The translations under genes were made by a program, and so were the position numbers. Below the pieces are notes generated by a model that made no database searches, was not told the origin of the DNA, and worked only from the letters and a program-made list of their open reading frames with translations. From positions 186,001 to 250,000 of the forward strand of contig NZ_SUKF01000005.1 in the NCBI RefSeq assembly GCF_005047655.1: a stretch of DNA of 64,000 nucleotides, read 5' to 3'. The DNA is from Sinimarinibacterium arenosum. Lineage in GTDB: Bacteria > Pseudomonadota > Gammaproteobacteria > Nevskiales > Nevskiaceae. Positions 9,684 to 19,298 of the stretch are shown one piece after another. Each line of letters starts with the position of its first letter. The first letter of the stretch is position 1.

Positions 9684-9933
9684 AAATGGACTCCCCTCGG
9701 ATTTAACGCTTGATCAGGGGCGTTATGTTCAAGGAAACGGCCGCTTGGGTCAACGCAGCCGATAATCAACTCCGAACTCTACCCCGCGCGGTGGAGCGAA
9801 ACACTGGCGAACTGCTACTCTCGCGCCATCCGATAGTCCGGCCGCGTCACCTTCGCGCGTGGTCGCGCGCCCTTCCCTATCCCGCCAGCCCTATGCTCCA
9901 AGCCTGCCCGCCCCGAACCGCCGAATTGAAGCG

Positions 9934-11457
9934 GTGAGCACCATCCTTCAGCACGCCCCGCCCCCGGAGAGCCAGGAGTTCGCCGCGGTCGACCTGGGCT
10001 CGAACAGTTTTCACATGCTGGTGGCACGCGTCGAAAACGGCGCTGTCCAGGTGATCGATCGGCTGCGCGAACCGGTACGGCTAGCCGCGGGGCTGGACGC
10101 CGACAAGCGACTGCAACCCGAAGCCGCAGCGCGGGCATTGGCGTGCCTGCAGCGATTCGGTCAACGCCTGCGCGGCATTCCCGCCCACCAGGTCCGAGCG
10201 GTCGGCACCAACACCATGCGCAAGGTCCGCCGCAGCGGTGATTTCCACGCGGCTGCCGAAGCCGCGCTGGGCCACAACATCGAAGTCATTTCCGGCCTTG
10301 AAGAGGCGCGCCTGGTCTATGGCGGCGTCACCCACGGCATGGGCGATCAGCTGCCACGCCGACTGGTGGTCGATATCGGCGGCGGCAGTACCGAATTGAT
10401 CATCGGGAGACGTGCGACGCCACGCGTGATGGAATCGGTCTCGCTTGGTTGCGTCGTGCATACCCAGCGCTTCTTCGACGACGGCGAGATCACGCCGGCG
10501 CGCTTCAAGCGCGCGCGTCTGGCCGCGCGGGTGGAACTGGAATTCCTCGAACGCCGCTACCGCAAGGCCGGCTGGGATGTGGCGATGGGTTCGTCCGGAA
10601 CCATTCGCGGCATCTGGCGCGTGATGCTGGCGCAGCGCTGGACCGATCAGCACATCACACGCGCCGGCCTTGAGAAAGTCATCGAACTGGCACTGAGCCG
10701 CGATCACGTCGATCGCATTGATTTTGCCGGTCTGCGCGAGGATCGCCGCCCCGTCTTCATTGGCGGCCTTGCGGTACTGGCCGGCATCTTCGATTCTCTC
10801 GGCCTGAATGAACTGCGCACCTCCGATCGAGCCCTGCGCGAAGGCCTGATCTACGATCTGCTGGGACGTCTGTCCAATCACGACGTACGCGATGAGGCGG
10901 TCGAAGCCATGGCCCACCGCTACGGTGTCGACGCCGGACACGCCGACGACCTCACGCGAACCGCGCTGAAGCTGCTGGAGCAGGCGGCCAAACCCTGGAA
11001 TCTGGACCTGGCCAATTCAAAGCGGTTACTGCGCTGGGCGGTCAAGCTGCATGAAGTGGGCCTGGTCATCACGCACAACGGTTACCACAAGCACAGCGGC
11101 TATATCGTGCGTAACAGCGACCTGCAGGGCTTTTCGCAGACCGACCAGAAACTGCTGGCAGCGTTGGTCCGCTTGCATCGTGGTCGCTTTGCGCTGGATG
11201 CATTCGACGACGTGCCGACGATCTGGGTCGAGCCGATCAAACGGCTGGCGATGATTCTGCGGCTAGCGTATCTGCTGCACCGCTCACGCACGCCCAAGGC
11301 GAGGCCGCCGGTGCGTTTGAGTGCCAACCGCCGCGGTTACGACGTCGCGTTCACGCAGAAGCGTTGGCTCGAGCGCCATCCACTGACCCGAGCCGACCTT
11401 GAGCGCGAGGCGGAAAACCTGGCACCTGCGCAGATCCGCCTGAAGCTGGTCGACTGA
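9934..11457 (+). CDS. ppx: Exopolyphosphatase (Ppx/GppA family)
   Basis: Ppx removes terminal phosphates from inorganic polyphosphate. The ASKHA phosphatase motifs are AAVDLGSNSFHMLVARV near the N-terminus (phosphate loop 1) and VVDIGGGSTELIIG at about residue 148. The catalytic glutamate region is in EVISGLEEARL, and a C-terminal HD-like domain contains LHEVGLVITHNGYHKHSGYI. I chose GTG 9934 (507 residues, close to the 513 of E. coli Ppx) over an upstream in-frame start. It faces ppk1 head to tail: the two are convergent with 25 bases between the stops. GppA is the alternative, but the HD-like C-terminus and neighbour favour Ppx. Confidence 0.9.
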   Translation: MSTILQHAPPPESQEFAAVDLGSNSFHMLVARVENGAVQVIDRLREPVRLAAGLDADKRLQPEAAARALACLQRFGQRLRGIPAHQVRAVGTNTMRKVRRSGDFHAAAEAALGHNIEVISGLEEARLVYGGVTHGMGDQLPRRLVVDIGGGSTELIIGRRATPRVMESVSLGCVVHTQRFFDDGEITPARFKRARLAARVELEFLERRYRKAGWDVAMGSSGTIRGIWRVMLAQRWTDQHITRAGLEKVIELALSRDHVDRIDFAGLREDRRPVFIGGLAVLAGIFDSLGLNELRTSDRALREGLIYDLLGRLSNHDVRDEAVEAMAHRYGVDAGHADDLTRTALKLLEQAAKPWNLDLANSKRLLRWAVKLHEVGLVITHNGYHKHSGYIVRNSDLQGFSQTDQKLLAALVRLHRGRFALDAFDDVPTIWVEPIKRLAMILRLAYLLHRSRTPKARPPVRLSANRRGYDVAFTQKRWLERHPLTRADLEREAENLAPAQIRLKLVD

Positions 11458-11482
11458 ACGGCAATCCGCCTCGAAGGCCGGC

Positions 11483-13564
11483 TCAGCTTTCGTCCATCAT
11501 GCGCCACTGAATCGGCTTGCCGCCGTCCGAATCCGGGCGTCGGTACGAGCCATCCGCCTGCAACACCCAGCTTTGCGCGGTGTCCTGCAGATAGGCTTCC
11601 AGATGTCCGACCACGCGGTCACGCAGCTTCTTGTCGAGAATCGGGAACGCGACTTCGACGCGGCGGAACAGATTGCGTTCCATCCAGTCGGCGCTCGACA
11701 GATACAGCTCGGCATCGCCATCGTTTTCGAAATAGTACGCACGGTGATGTTCAAGAAAGCGTCCGACGATTGAGCGCACGTGGATGTTGTCGGATAGACC
11801 GGGCACGCCGGGCCGCACGCTGCACATGCCACGCACGATCAGATCGATCTTCACCCCGGCCTGAGAAGCGCGGTACAACGCCTGGATGATCTCCGGCTCG
11901 ACCAGTGAATTCATCTTGGCGACGATACGTGCCGGCTTGCCGGCCTTGGCATTGACCGTCTCGCGTTCGATCTTGGCATGCACCTGCTTGGCCAATGTGA
12001 ACGGCGACTGCAGCAGGCGATGCAGCTTGATCACCTTACCCAGGCTGGTCAGCTGCAGGAAAACCGCATGCACGTCCTTGCAGATCTGCGGATCCGAGGT
12101 AAACAGGCCGTAATCGGTATAGATACGTGCAGTGCGCGGGTGGTAGTTGCCGGTGCCCAGATGCGCGTAATGGCGTAATGCCGCTCCACCCGACGCCGAC
12201 TCCTCACGCCGCACCACCAGGCACATCTTGGCGTGGGTCTTGTACCCGACCACGCCATAGACCACGTGTGCGCCAACCTCCTGCAGCTGTTCGGCCAGAT
12301 CGATGTTGGCCTCTTCGTCGAAGCGTGCACGCAGCTCGACAACGACCGTCACTTCCTTGCCGTTGCGCGCCGCCTCGATCAGGGCCTCGACCACCGCCGA
12401 TTTGTCTCCAGTTCGATACAGGGTCTGCTTGATCGCCAGCACTCTCGGATCGCGCGCCGCGTGACGCAGGAAATCGACCACCGGCATGAACGAATCGTAG
12501 GGATGCTGCAACAGTTGGTCGCGTTCGCGGATCGCAGCAAACACGTCCGGCCCCGCCAGCCCCTTCGGCACGCGCGGTGTGAACGGCGCGTACTTCAGCT
12601 CCTGCCGGTCGATCAGGTCGGGAATTGTCATCAGACGATGCAGATTGACCGGACCATTGACCTGGTAGACGTCGGCCGGGGTGAGCTGGGCGACGTCCAT
12701 GAGGTACTGCCACATCTGCTCCGGGCAGTTGTGCGCGACTTCGAGCCGCACGATGTCACCCCACTGGCGCTGCGACAACTCGCCTTCGAGCGCCTCCATC
12801 AGATCCTTGACCTCCTCCTCGTCGACCAGCAGATCGGAGTTCCGCGTCAACCGGAACTGATAGCAGCCCGTGGCTTCCATGCCGGGGAACAGGTCATCGA
12901 CATAGGCGTGGATCACCGATGACAGAAACACGAAATCATGCGGCCCGGAGCCGTCCAGGCTCTGCGGCAACTGGATCACACGCGGCAGTGCGCGCGGTGC
13001 CTGCACGATGGCGAAGCCGGTATTGCGGCCGAAGGCGTCCTTGCCCGACAGCTGCACGATGAAGTTCAGCGACTTGTTCAGGATGCGGGGAAACGGGTGG
13101 GCCGGATCCAGACCGAGCGGTGACAGCACCGGCATCAACTCATTCTGGAAGTAGCTCTTGAGCCAGGCATCCTGATCCTGTGACCACTCGGAGCGGCGCA
13201 GGAAGCGGATCTGCGCCTGATCCAGTGCCGGGATCACGATCTCGTTGAACACGCGGTACTGCTCGTCGACCAGCTCATGCGCGCGCTTGCTGATCGCCGC
13301 CAGCGTTTCGCCCGGCGTCATGCCATCGGCACCGCGCTGTGCCGGGTTGAGCTCGGCCATCTGCTGCAGGCCGGCCACGCGCACTTCGAAGAACTCGTCG
13401 AGATTCGAGCTCGAGATGCACAGGAACTTCAGACGCTCCAGCAGCGGAATCGCCTCGTCCTTGGCCTGTTCCATGACGCGCCGGTTGAACTCCAGCAGCG
13501 ACAGCTCACGATTCAGAAACAGGTCGTTGGCCGAGAGTTCCAGCTCCGGGGGCTTGTTACTCAT
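11483..13564 (-). CDS. ppk1: Polyphosphate kinase 1
   Basis: A 693-residue PPK1, typical length, which reversibly makes polyphosphate from ATP. The N-terminal domain begins LFLNRELSLLEFNRRVMEQA. The two phospholipase-D-like C-terminal domains carry the autophosphorylated histidine region HLGTGNYHPRTARIYTDY and the ATP-site residues nearby (RARFDEEANI). NSLVEPEIIQALYRASQAGV and RSIVGRFLEHHRAYYF complete the signature. It is convergent with ppx, so synthesis and breakdown genes are side by side but separately promoted. A hairpin separates it from the upstream ndh gene. Confidence 0.96.
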   Translation of the reverse strand: MSNKPPELELSANDLFLNRELSLLEFNRRVMEQAKDEAIPLLERLKFLCISSSNLDEFFEVRVAGLQQMAELNPAQRGADGMTPGETLAAISKRAHELVDEQYRVFNEIVIPALDQAQIRFLRRSEWSQDQDAWLKSYFQNELMPVLSPLGLDPAHPFPRILNKSLNFIVQLSGKDAFGRNTGFAIVQAPRALPRVIQLPQSLDGSGPHDFVFLSSVIHAYVDDLFPGMEATGCYQFRLTRNSDLLVDEEEVKDLMEALEGELSQRQWGDIVRLEVAHNCPEQMWQYLMDVAQLTPADVYQVNGPVNLHRLMTIPDLIDRQELKYAPFTPRVPKGLAGPDVFAAIRERDQLLQHPYDSFMPVVDFLRHAARDPRVLAIKQTLYRTGDKSAVVEALIEAARNGKEVTVVVELRARFDEEANIDLAEQLQEVGAHVVYGVVGYKTHAKMCLVVRREESASGGAALRHYAHLGTGNYHPRTARIYTDYGLFTSDPQICKDVHAVFLQLTSLGKVIKLHRLLQSPFTLAKQVHAKIERETVNAKAGKPARIVAKMNSLVEPEIIQALYRASQAGVKIDLIVRGMCSVRPGVPGLSDNIHVRSIVGRFLEHHRAYYFENDGDAELYLSSADWMERNLFRRVEVAFPILDKKLRDRVVGHLEAYLQDTAQSWVLQADGSYRRPDSDGGKPIQWRMMDES

Positions 13565-13568
13565 AAAT

Positions 13569-13596
13569 TGTCAGGACGATTGAGGTCGTCCTGACA
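13569..13596. repeat. Perfect 11-bp inverted repeat between ndh and ppk1
   Basis: TGTCAGGACGA (13569-13579) pairs perfectly with TCGTCCTGACA (13586-13596) across a six-base loop. It lies immediately upstream of the ppk1 start (13564) and downstream of the ndh stop (13604). It has no T-run on the minus strand, so it could be a weak terminator, an attenuator, or an operator. Confidence 0.7.
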
Positions 13597-13603
13597 GCAT
13601 ATG

Positions 13604-14968
13604 TCAGGCCGTTGTCGCTTGCGTTACAGCCTCGCCAACGGTGGGCACCGGCTCGACCGGCGGCGCGGCGCGCTGCTGGCGCAGCACCCGCGTCTGCGGC
13701 GGCGCACCGGTGATCAGGCGATCCCCTTCCTTGCGCGTGAAGTACTTCCAGCTCCACTGCAGAAACACCCGCACGCGTTGCTCTGCGTCGATCAGCGACA
13801 TCACATGGATGAATGCCCAGACCAACCAGGCGAACGTCCCGCTGGTGCGGAAAATCCGCAGATCGCCGACCGCCTTGTTCATGCCGATGACCGCCATGCT
13901 GCCGTAATCGCGATAGCGGAATGGCTTGGGGGCCGGCTTGCCGGCAAGGCGACGACGGATCACGTTGGCAACATAGCGGCCCTGCTGGATCGCCGCCTGC
14001 GCCAGCCCCGGCACATCGCGCCCCTTGGCATCGGTCAGCCGTGCCAGATCGCCGATCACAAAGATTTCCGGATGCCCCGGCAGCGAACAGTCGCCGTTGA
14101 CGGCAACGCGACCGCCGCGATCCAGCAGCACGCCGACGCGCTCGGCCAGGATCTCGCCGAAATATGAGGCCCGAACGCCGGCTGCCCACAGCACCGTATG
14201 CGTCTCGACCGTCTGCACCTCGTTGCCGCAACGCATACGGACATATTCCGGTCCGATGTCCTCAACCAGGGTCTGCGTCAGCACCGTCACCCCCAGTTCT
14301 TCGAGATGACGCCGCGCGGCCTTGCGCAAAGAATCGGCGTAGACCGGCAACACTTCCGGCGCGCCTTCGACCAGCAGGATGCGTGCACTACGAGGATCGA
14401 TATTGCGGAAATCGTCAACCATCGTCTTGTGCGCCAGCTCGCCGATCGCTCCAGCCAGTTCGACGCCGGTGGGGCCCGCACCGACGATGACGAAGGTCAG
14501 CAGGCGCGCACGTTCCTCAGGATCTTTGGTCGCCTCTGCCAGCTCGAAGGCCTGGAACAGACGACGGCGAATCTCCAGTGCATGCTCGACAGTCTTCAGC
14601 CCGGGCGCGTACTGGCGCCAGCTGTCGCGTCCGAAATAATGATGCTTGACGCCGGTCGAGACGATCAGGGTGTCGTAGTGCACGCTGCCATGCTCGTGCC
14701 GCAGCAGGCGCTGCTCCGGATCGAGTTCATAGGCCGTCGATGCCAGACATTCGACGTTGCGGTACTTGCGCAGCACCACGCGATGCGGAATCGCGATATC
14801 GCCCGGCGGGATTGCTCCGGTCGCCACCTGGTACAGCAGCGGCTGGAACAGCTGGAAGTTGCGCTTGTCCAGCAAGGTCACGCGACAGCCGCTGCGACGC
14901 AGCGCCTGCGCTGCGTGAAGACCGCCGAAGCCGCCCCCAACGATCACGACATGATGTTGATTTTCCAC
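13604..14968 (-). CDS. ndh: Type II NADH dehydrogenase (NDH-2)
   Basis: A 454-residue membrane-associated flavoprotein that oxidises NADH and reduces quinone without pumping protons. The FAD dinucleotide fold is VVIVGGGFGGLHAAQAL at residues 7-23. The NAD(P)H fold is FVIVGAGPTGVELAGAIGE. The second FAD signature is EIFVIGDLARL, and GLAQAAIQQGRYVAN follows. The C-terminal part contains the hydrophobic, amphipathic stretch RTSGTFAWLVWAFIHVMSLI that probably anchors it to the inner membrane. It reads towards ppk1 on the same strand. Confidence 0.93.
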   Translation of the reverse strand: MENQHHVVIVGGGFGGLHAAQALRRSGCRVTLLDKRNFQLFQPLLYQVATGAIPPGDIAIPHRVVLRKYRNVECLASTAYELDPEQRLLRHEHGSVHYDTLIVSTGVKHHYFGRDSWRQYAPGLKTVEHALEIRRRLFQAFELAEATKDPEERARLLTFVIVGAGPTGVELAGAIGELAHKTMVDDFRNIDPRSARILLVEGAPEVLPVYADSLRKAARRHLEELGVTVLTQTLVEDIGPEYVRMRCGNEVQTVETHTVLWAAGVRASYFGEILAERVGVLLDRGGRVAVNGDCSLPGHPEIFVIGDLARLTDAKGRDVPGLAQAAIQQGRYVANVIRRRLAGKPAPKPFRYRDYGSMAVIGMNKAVGDLRIFRTSGTFAWLVWAFIHVMSLIDAEQRVRVFLQWSWKYFTRKEGDRLITGAPPQTRVLRQQRAAPPVEPVPTVGEAVTQATTA

Positions 14969-15204
14969 AGATATCCCGGAAATTCCTGAAAAAATGCTGC
15001 ACTGCAGCGTAAAAGCCTAGCGGCTGGCTCAGCACAGCACAATCACAGGGGGCTGTTAGGCAGGCTGGAAACAGACCGCATATCCAGCGCCACGCGCGCC
15101 TGAACCCGGCGCGTCATGCCCGCGCGACACATTGATCGGAAGGCGCGGTTCGCGAAGCGTCTGCGGCGACACTGCGCGCCACCGTCAGCGAACCCGCCAG
15201 CGAC

Positions 15205-16068
15205 TCAGATCTCCAGCGCCTCGCGGGCGTAGCGCCGGCGCAGCCAGCGCTCCTGCAGCACATAGCGCGCGACCTGGGCGATGTCGTGAATGTAGCCGGC
15301 ATTGACCGCGCCGCCGATGACCGCGCCGATCACGGGCACCGCGCCCTTGGCCTTGCGCGTCCCCACATGCGTCCCGATCCGCGCCGCCAGCGCCTGCATG
15401 CTGAACTGCGCGGCATCCTTGGCCATTTCGCGCTCGGCGACGCGCTCCACGCCGTCGCGCCACGCCGCGTCCAGCAAGGCATGATTGCCGCGCAGCGCCG
15501 CGAATGCCGCCTGCTTCTCCTCCATGCTGTTGGCCGACGCCAGTGCGAACACGCCGATCGACAGCGCGCGATCATCACTCTCGCACCAGTCTTCGCCGTA
15601 GCAATAGGCGCTGCGATGGATCGTGCGCAATGCGAGGGTCAGCAGGCTCGGCACGTCGGCCACCATGCCGACGGCACCGCCGACACCCAGCGCGGCACCG
15701 CCTGCACCGGCCATCAGCATCGCGCGCCGCTCGATCCGTCGCGCCAGCTGATCGCACTGCTCCAGCGAGCGCTGCGCCAGCTGCTCCAGGGTCTCGGCCC
15801 CGGCCGCGCGCAGCACGTCGCGACGGCCGGACACGCGCCCGGCCAGGCGATCCAGGGTGCGCAGCGACGCACGCAGCGCTTCAACCGGCACCAGACGTTG
15901 CGCGGCGAACGCGGCAACGCGACTCGGCCGCGACATCACCCGCGTACCCCAATCCGGGGGAGCGGCATGCCAGCTGCGGATTTCGGCCAGACGCTGCTGC
16001 TCGTACGGGGTCAGGTGGGCCAAGGGCACTACCACCGCTGACGCGGCTTGAACGGGAAGCTGACTCAT
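15205..16068 (-). CDS. EcsC family protein
   Basis: A 287-residue protein of the EcsC family, named after a Bacillus protein of unclear function associated with an ABC transporter. Visible features are an N-terminal LTPYEQQRLAEIRSW motif typical of the family, and a glycine/alanine-rich hydrophobic hairpin (AGAGGAALGVGGAVGMVADVP, roughly residues 121-141). A second glycine-rich segment is VIGAVIGGAVNAGYIHDIA near the C-terminus. I chose ATG 16068 over a GTG one codon upstream. It stands alone between ndh and the NRDE gene; the 235-base stretch before ndh holds nothing I can identify. Confidence 0.8.
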   Translation of the reverse strand: MSQLPVQAASAVVVPLAHLTPYEQQRLAEIRSWHAAPPDWGTRVMSRPSRVAAFAAQRLVPVEALRASLRTLDRLAGRVSGRRDVLRAAGAETLEQLAQRSLEQCDQLARRIERRAMLMAGAGGAALGVGGAVGMVADVPSLLTLALRTIHRSAYCYGEDWCESDDRALSIGVFALASANSMEEKQAAFAALRGNHALLDAAWRDGVERVAEREMAKDAAQFSMQALAARIGTHVGTRKAKGAVPVIGAVIGGAVNAGYIHDIAQVARYVLQERWLRRRYAREALEI

Positions 16069-16193
16069 CACGAAATATTATTGTGTAAGAGACTCCGGCC
16101 TCCAGTGTAGTCCGCCGGAGCGTCGACCAGCGGCGCCCCGGAGCCCTCGGCCGCTCCGGGCAGAAATACGGCCTCCCGCACTACACTAGCGCG

Positions 16194-16967
16194 ATGTGTC
16201 TGATTGCCCTGGCGCTCGATGCGCACCCCCGTTATTCCCTGGTCGTCGCCGCCAACCGCGACGAATTCCATCAGCGCCCGGCGGCGCCCGCCAGCTACTG
16301 GGACGACGCCCCGAAGATCTTCGGCGGGCGTGACCTGCAGCAGCACGGCAGCTGGTTCGCTCTGACCACGGACGGACGCTGGTCGGCCGTGACCAATGTG
16401 CGACGCATGGTCCCCCCGGACCCCCGAGCACCGTCACGCGGGGCGCTGGTCGCCGAGTTTCTGCGCAGCGACGAATCGCCCGCCGCCTATGCGGAGCGTC
16501 TGGCGCCTGACGCCCCACGCTACGCCGGATTCAATCTGCTGCTGGGCGATCATCGCTCGGTGCACTACGCCAGCAATCAGCACGATCACTATCGCAGCGA
16601 GGCGCTCAACGCCGGCGTGCATGCGGTCAGCAACGCCAGCCTCGACACACCGTGGCCCAAGCTGGTACGCCTGCGCGACCAGCTGGCGCAGTGGTGCACG
16701 CACGGTGACGACGATCTGGAGCCGCTGTTCGCGTCCCTGCAGGACCGGCGTCAGCCCGCCGACGCCGAGCTGCCGGATACCGGCGTCGGCCTGGAAATGG
16801 AGCGCCTGCTGTCGTCGCCGTTCATCGTCAGCGAACGTTACGGCACCCGCGCCTGCACCGTGCTGGCGGTAACGCGCGACGGTCAGGTGCGATTTCATGA
16901 ACGCCGCTACGGTCCGCTGGCTGCGCCGCAGGGTGAAACCGTAGAACGCCTGCAGCTCAAGGTCTGA
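16194..16967 (+). CDS. NRDE family (TANGO2-like) protein
   Basis: A 257-residue protein with the N-terminal MCLIALALDAH and the diagnostic AANRDEFHQRP motif (residues 20-30). GGRDLQQHGSWFALT and AVTNVRR are further conserved family segments. The N-terminal cysteine (C2) suggests an Ntn-hydrolase-like fold. Eukaryotic TANGO2 proteins are linked to Golgi organisation and haem or lipid handling; the bacterial role is undefined. The stop is followed three bases later by the ogt start, so they are co-transcribed. Confidence 0.88.
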   Translation: MCLIALALDAHPRYSLVVAANRDEFHQRPAAPASYWDDAPKIFGGRDLQQHGSWFALTTDGRWSAVTNVRRMVPPDPRAPSRGALVAEFLRSDESPAAYAERLAPDAPRYAGFNLLLGDHRSVHYASNQHDHYRSEALNAGVHAVSNASLDTPWPKLVRLRDQLAQWCTHGDDDLEPLFASLQDRRQPADAELPDTGVGLEMERLLSSPFIVSERYGTRACTVLAVTRDGQVRFHERRYGPLAAPQGETVERLQLKV

Positions 16968-16970
16968 AGC

Positions 16971-17549
16971 GTGGACGCCGCCGCGCTGGACGACGCAGTA
17001 CGACGGCATTTTGCGATCGCTGCCGCTCACCCCGACGGCTTGAGCCTGGGCATTCTGGACTCGCCGCTGGGTCCACTACTGGCGGCTACCGATCATGCGG
17101 CCGTAGTGTTGCTGGAGTTTGCCGAACCGGCGCGACTGGATCGTCAGCTGCAGCGCCTGCGCCTGCATTTCCCGATGGCAGCCTCGCTCCGGGATTCACC
17201 TCTGTTGGGCCAGCTGAAACGCGAGCTGCAGCAGTATTTCGACGGCACGCGAACCCGCTTCGATGTCCCCCTGAGCTTTCCGGGCACGCCGTTCCAGCGT
17301 CGCGTCTGGCAACAATTGCTGACGATTCCATACGGCGAGACTCGCGCCTACGAAGATCTCGCCGCAGAACTGGGCGCGGTCAGCGCCGCACGTGCAGTCG
17401 GTACCGCCAACGGCAGCAACCGCTTGGCGATCCTGATCCCCTGCCATCGCGTGGTGAACAAGAACGGCAGCCTTGGCGGTTATGGCGGCGGACTCTGGCG
17501 CAAACAGCATCTGCTGACGCTGGAATCGGCGCAGCGAAGTCTGCTCTGA
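16971..17549 (+). CDS. ogt: Methylated-DNA--protein-cysteine S-methyltransferase
   Basis: A 192-residue suicide repair enzyme that takes the methyl group from O6-methylguanine onto its own cysteine. The active site IPCHRVVNKNGSLGGYGGG is intact. It is preceded by the helix-turn-helix and arginine-finger region (FQRRVWQQLLTIPYGETRAYEDLA) and ARAVGTANGSN. There is no Ada-type zinc or AraC domain, so it is the Ogt form. Translation begins at GTG 16971, three bases after the NRDE stop. Confidence 0.92.
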   Translation: MDAAALDDAVRRHFAIAAAHPDGLSLGILDSPLGPLLAATDHAAVVLLEFAEPARLDRQLQRLRLHFPMAASLRDSPLLGQLKRELQQYFDGTRTRFDVPLSFPGTPFQRRVWQQLLTIPYGETRAYEDLAAELGAVSAARAVGTANGSNRLAILIPCHRVVNKNGSLGGYGGGLWRKQHLLTLESAQRSLL

Positions 17550-17561
17550 ATCCAGCGCGAC

Positions 17562-18326
17562 TCAGCGCAGACGCAAACCGCCGTCGACCGGCAGAATTGC
17601 ACCGGTGATGTAGGCTGCGTCCGCAGACAGCAGAAAGCGCACTGCGCGCGCGATTTCATCGCCACCGCCCAGACGCGCCAATGGAATGCGCGCCAGTTCG
17701 GCCCGCTGCTCCGCGTCGCTGATCACACCGTTGCTGGCCCAGATCATGTGCCCCGGCGCGATCGCGTTGACACGAAAACGCGGCGCCAGCTCCAGCGCCA
17801 GGGTTTCGGTGAGCGACCACAACCCCGCCTTCGCGGCGAAATACGGCGCATAGCCGGACTGCGGGTGCGGCACCTGCGTATCGACAATGTTGACGATGGC
17901 CCCGCCGTCGCCCATGTGCGGCACGCAGGCCTGCGTCAGCAGCAACGGCGCGCGCAGATTGCTAGAGACCAGATCGTCGATCTGTAGTGCGTTGATCTGA
18001 CCCACGGGCGTCGGGTAGTAGCTCGACGCGTTGTTGACCAGCGCGTCCAAGCGCGACCACTGCCCGGCCGCGCGCTGCGCCAGCGAGTCGATCGCGGCAG
18101 CATCGCTGAGATCAGCCGGCAGCGCCACCGCCGAATCGGCGCGCTGCGCACACAGCTCCGCAGTCAGCGCCGTCGCGGCATCCATCGAGCGATGCGCGTG
18201 GATGACCACGTTCCAGCCCGCCGCGTGCAGACAACGCGCTGTCGCCGCGCCGATGCGCCGTGCGGCGCCGGTGATCAAGACAACGGGAGGCAGAGTCACG
18301 GCACGTCCTTTATCCTTGCGCGTCAT
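17562..18326 (-). CDS. Pteridine reductase-like short-chain dehydrogenase
   Basis: A 254-residue SDR enzyme with the nucleotide-binding motif TGAARRIG. The TGxxxRxG pattern, with arginine before the last glycine, is that of pteridine reductase (PTR1/FolM) rather than of ordinary SDRs. VNNASSYYP and the catalytic YAPYFAAK (Tyr and Lys) follow, then VNAIAPGH. It may reduce dihydropterins or dihydrofolate with NADPH. folB in the same window shows the pathway is present, but they are not linked. Generic SDR activity is the alternative. It is divergent from uppP, with a 20-base gap. Confidence 0.8.
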   Translation of the reverse strand: MTRKDKGRAVTLPPVVLITGAARRIGAATARCLHAAGWNVVIHAHRSMDAATALTAELCAQRADSAVALPADLSDAAAIDSLAQRAAGQWSRLDALVNNASSYYPTPVGQINALQIDDLVSSNLRAPLLLTQACVPHMGDGGAIVNIVDTQVPHPQSGYAPYFAAKAGLWSLTETLALELAPRFRVNAIAPGHMIWASNGVISDAEQRAELARIPLARLGGGDEIARAVRFLLSADAAYITGAILPVDGGLRLR

Positions 18327-18346
18327 TTTTCGATCTGGATTCCCGC

Positions 18347-19138
18347 GTGGACAGCCTGCTGCAAGCGATCGTACTCGGCATCATCGAAGGCCTGACCGAA
18401 TTCCTGCCGATCTCCAGTACGGGACATCTGCTGATTGCACAGGCGTGGCTCGAACGTCGCTCCGATCTGTTCAACATCGTGATCCAGGTCGGCGCCATTC
18501 TGGCGGTCACGCTGGTCTACCGCCAGCGCATCATGCGTCTGCTGTTCGACTGGACGCACGACGCCGCCACCCGCGATGAGCTGATCAAGACCACATTCGC
18601 GTTCTTCATCACCGGCGTCCTCGGCCTGGCCGCAAAGAAGGCCGGCGTCGAACTGCCGGAAACCGTGATCCCGGTGGCGCTGGCACTGATCATCGGCGGT
18701 TTGGTGATCTTTGCGGTCGAGCATTGGGCCAAAAGCGAGCCCCTCAACGATCACCTGAGCTGGCGCGTCGCCATCGCGGTCGGCGTCGCCCAGGTCATCG
18801 CCGGCGTGTTCCCCGGCACCTCCCGCTCCGGCGCGGCAATCTTCGCGGCGCTGCTGTTCGGCATGACGCACCGCGCGCGCGCCGCCGAGTTCGCGTTCAT
18901 TGTCGGTATTCCCACGATGTTCGCCGCCAGTGCCTACGAGCTGTACAAGACCGCCGGCGATGCCAGCGCCTGGGCTCACGAATCGTGGACCGAGCTGGGC
19001 ATCGCCTTCGCGGTCTCGGCGATCGTCGGCTTCGCCTCGGTCAAATGGCTGCTGCGCTTCATCTCGACGCACAACTTCAACGCCTTCGCCTGGTACCGGA
19101 TCGCACTCGGTGCGGTACTGCTGTGGATGTTCGTGTAA
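18347..19138 (+). CDS. uppP: Undecaprenyl-diphosphatase (BacA/UppP)
   Basis: An integral membrane phosphatase of 263 residues. It recycles undecaprenyl diphosphate to the monophosphate carrier for peptidoglycan and O-antigen synthesis. The two catalytic signatures are present: EGLTEFLPISSTGHLL at residues 14-29 and FPGTSRSG at 155-162. Seven or eight hydrophobic segments can be counted. Translation starts at GTG 18347, giving the conserved MDSLLQAIVLGIIEGLTEF beginning. It is divergent from the SDR gene. Confidence 0.95.
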   Translation: MDSLLQAIVLGIIEGLTEFLPISSTGHLLIAQAWLERRSDLFNIVIQVGAILAVTLVYRQRIMRLLFDWTHDAATRDELIKTTFAFFITGVLGLAAKKAGVELPETVIPVALALIIGGLVIFAVEHWAKSEPLNDHLSWRVAIAVGVAQVIAGVFPGTSRSGAAIFAALLFGMTHRARAAEFAFIVGIPTMFAASAYELYKTAGDASAWAHESWTELGIAFAVSAIVGFASVKWLLRFISTHNFNAFAWYRIALGAVLLWMFV

Positions 19139-19298
19139 CGGTCGATCCGCATCATCTGACGAATCAGTCCGCTGCCACTGGTCCACGCCCGCCACCGGGG
19201 CGCTGCGTGAACCAGACCACCGCAAGCCAGGTCGCTGGGCGCGGCCACCCGATTTGCTCAGACAGTGTTTGCTCATGCATACACTTTCCCGGCAGAGA

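Noticed and set aside
9684-9933. Regulatory elements in the 250-base gap before ppx
   Set aside because: I looked for promoter, FNR-like and Pho-box-like patterns and found no convincing match.
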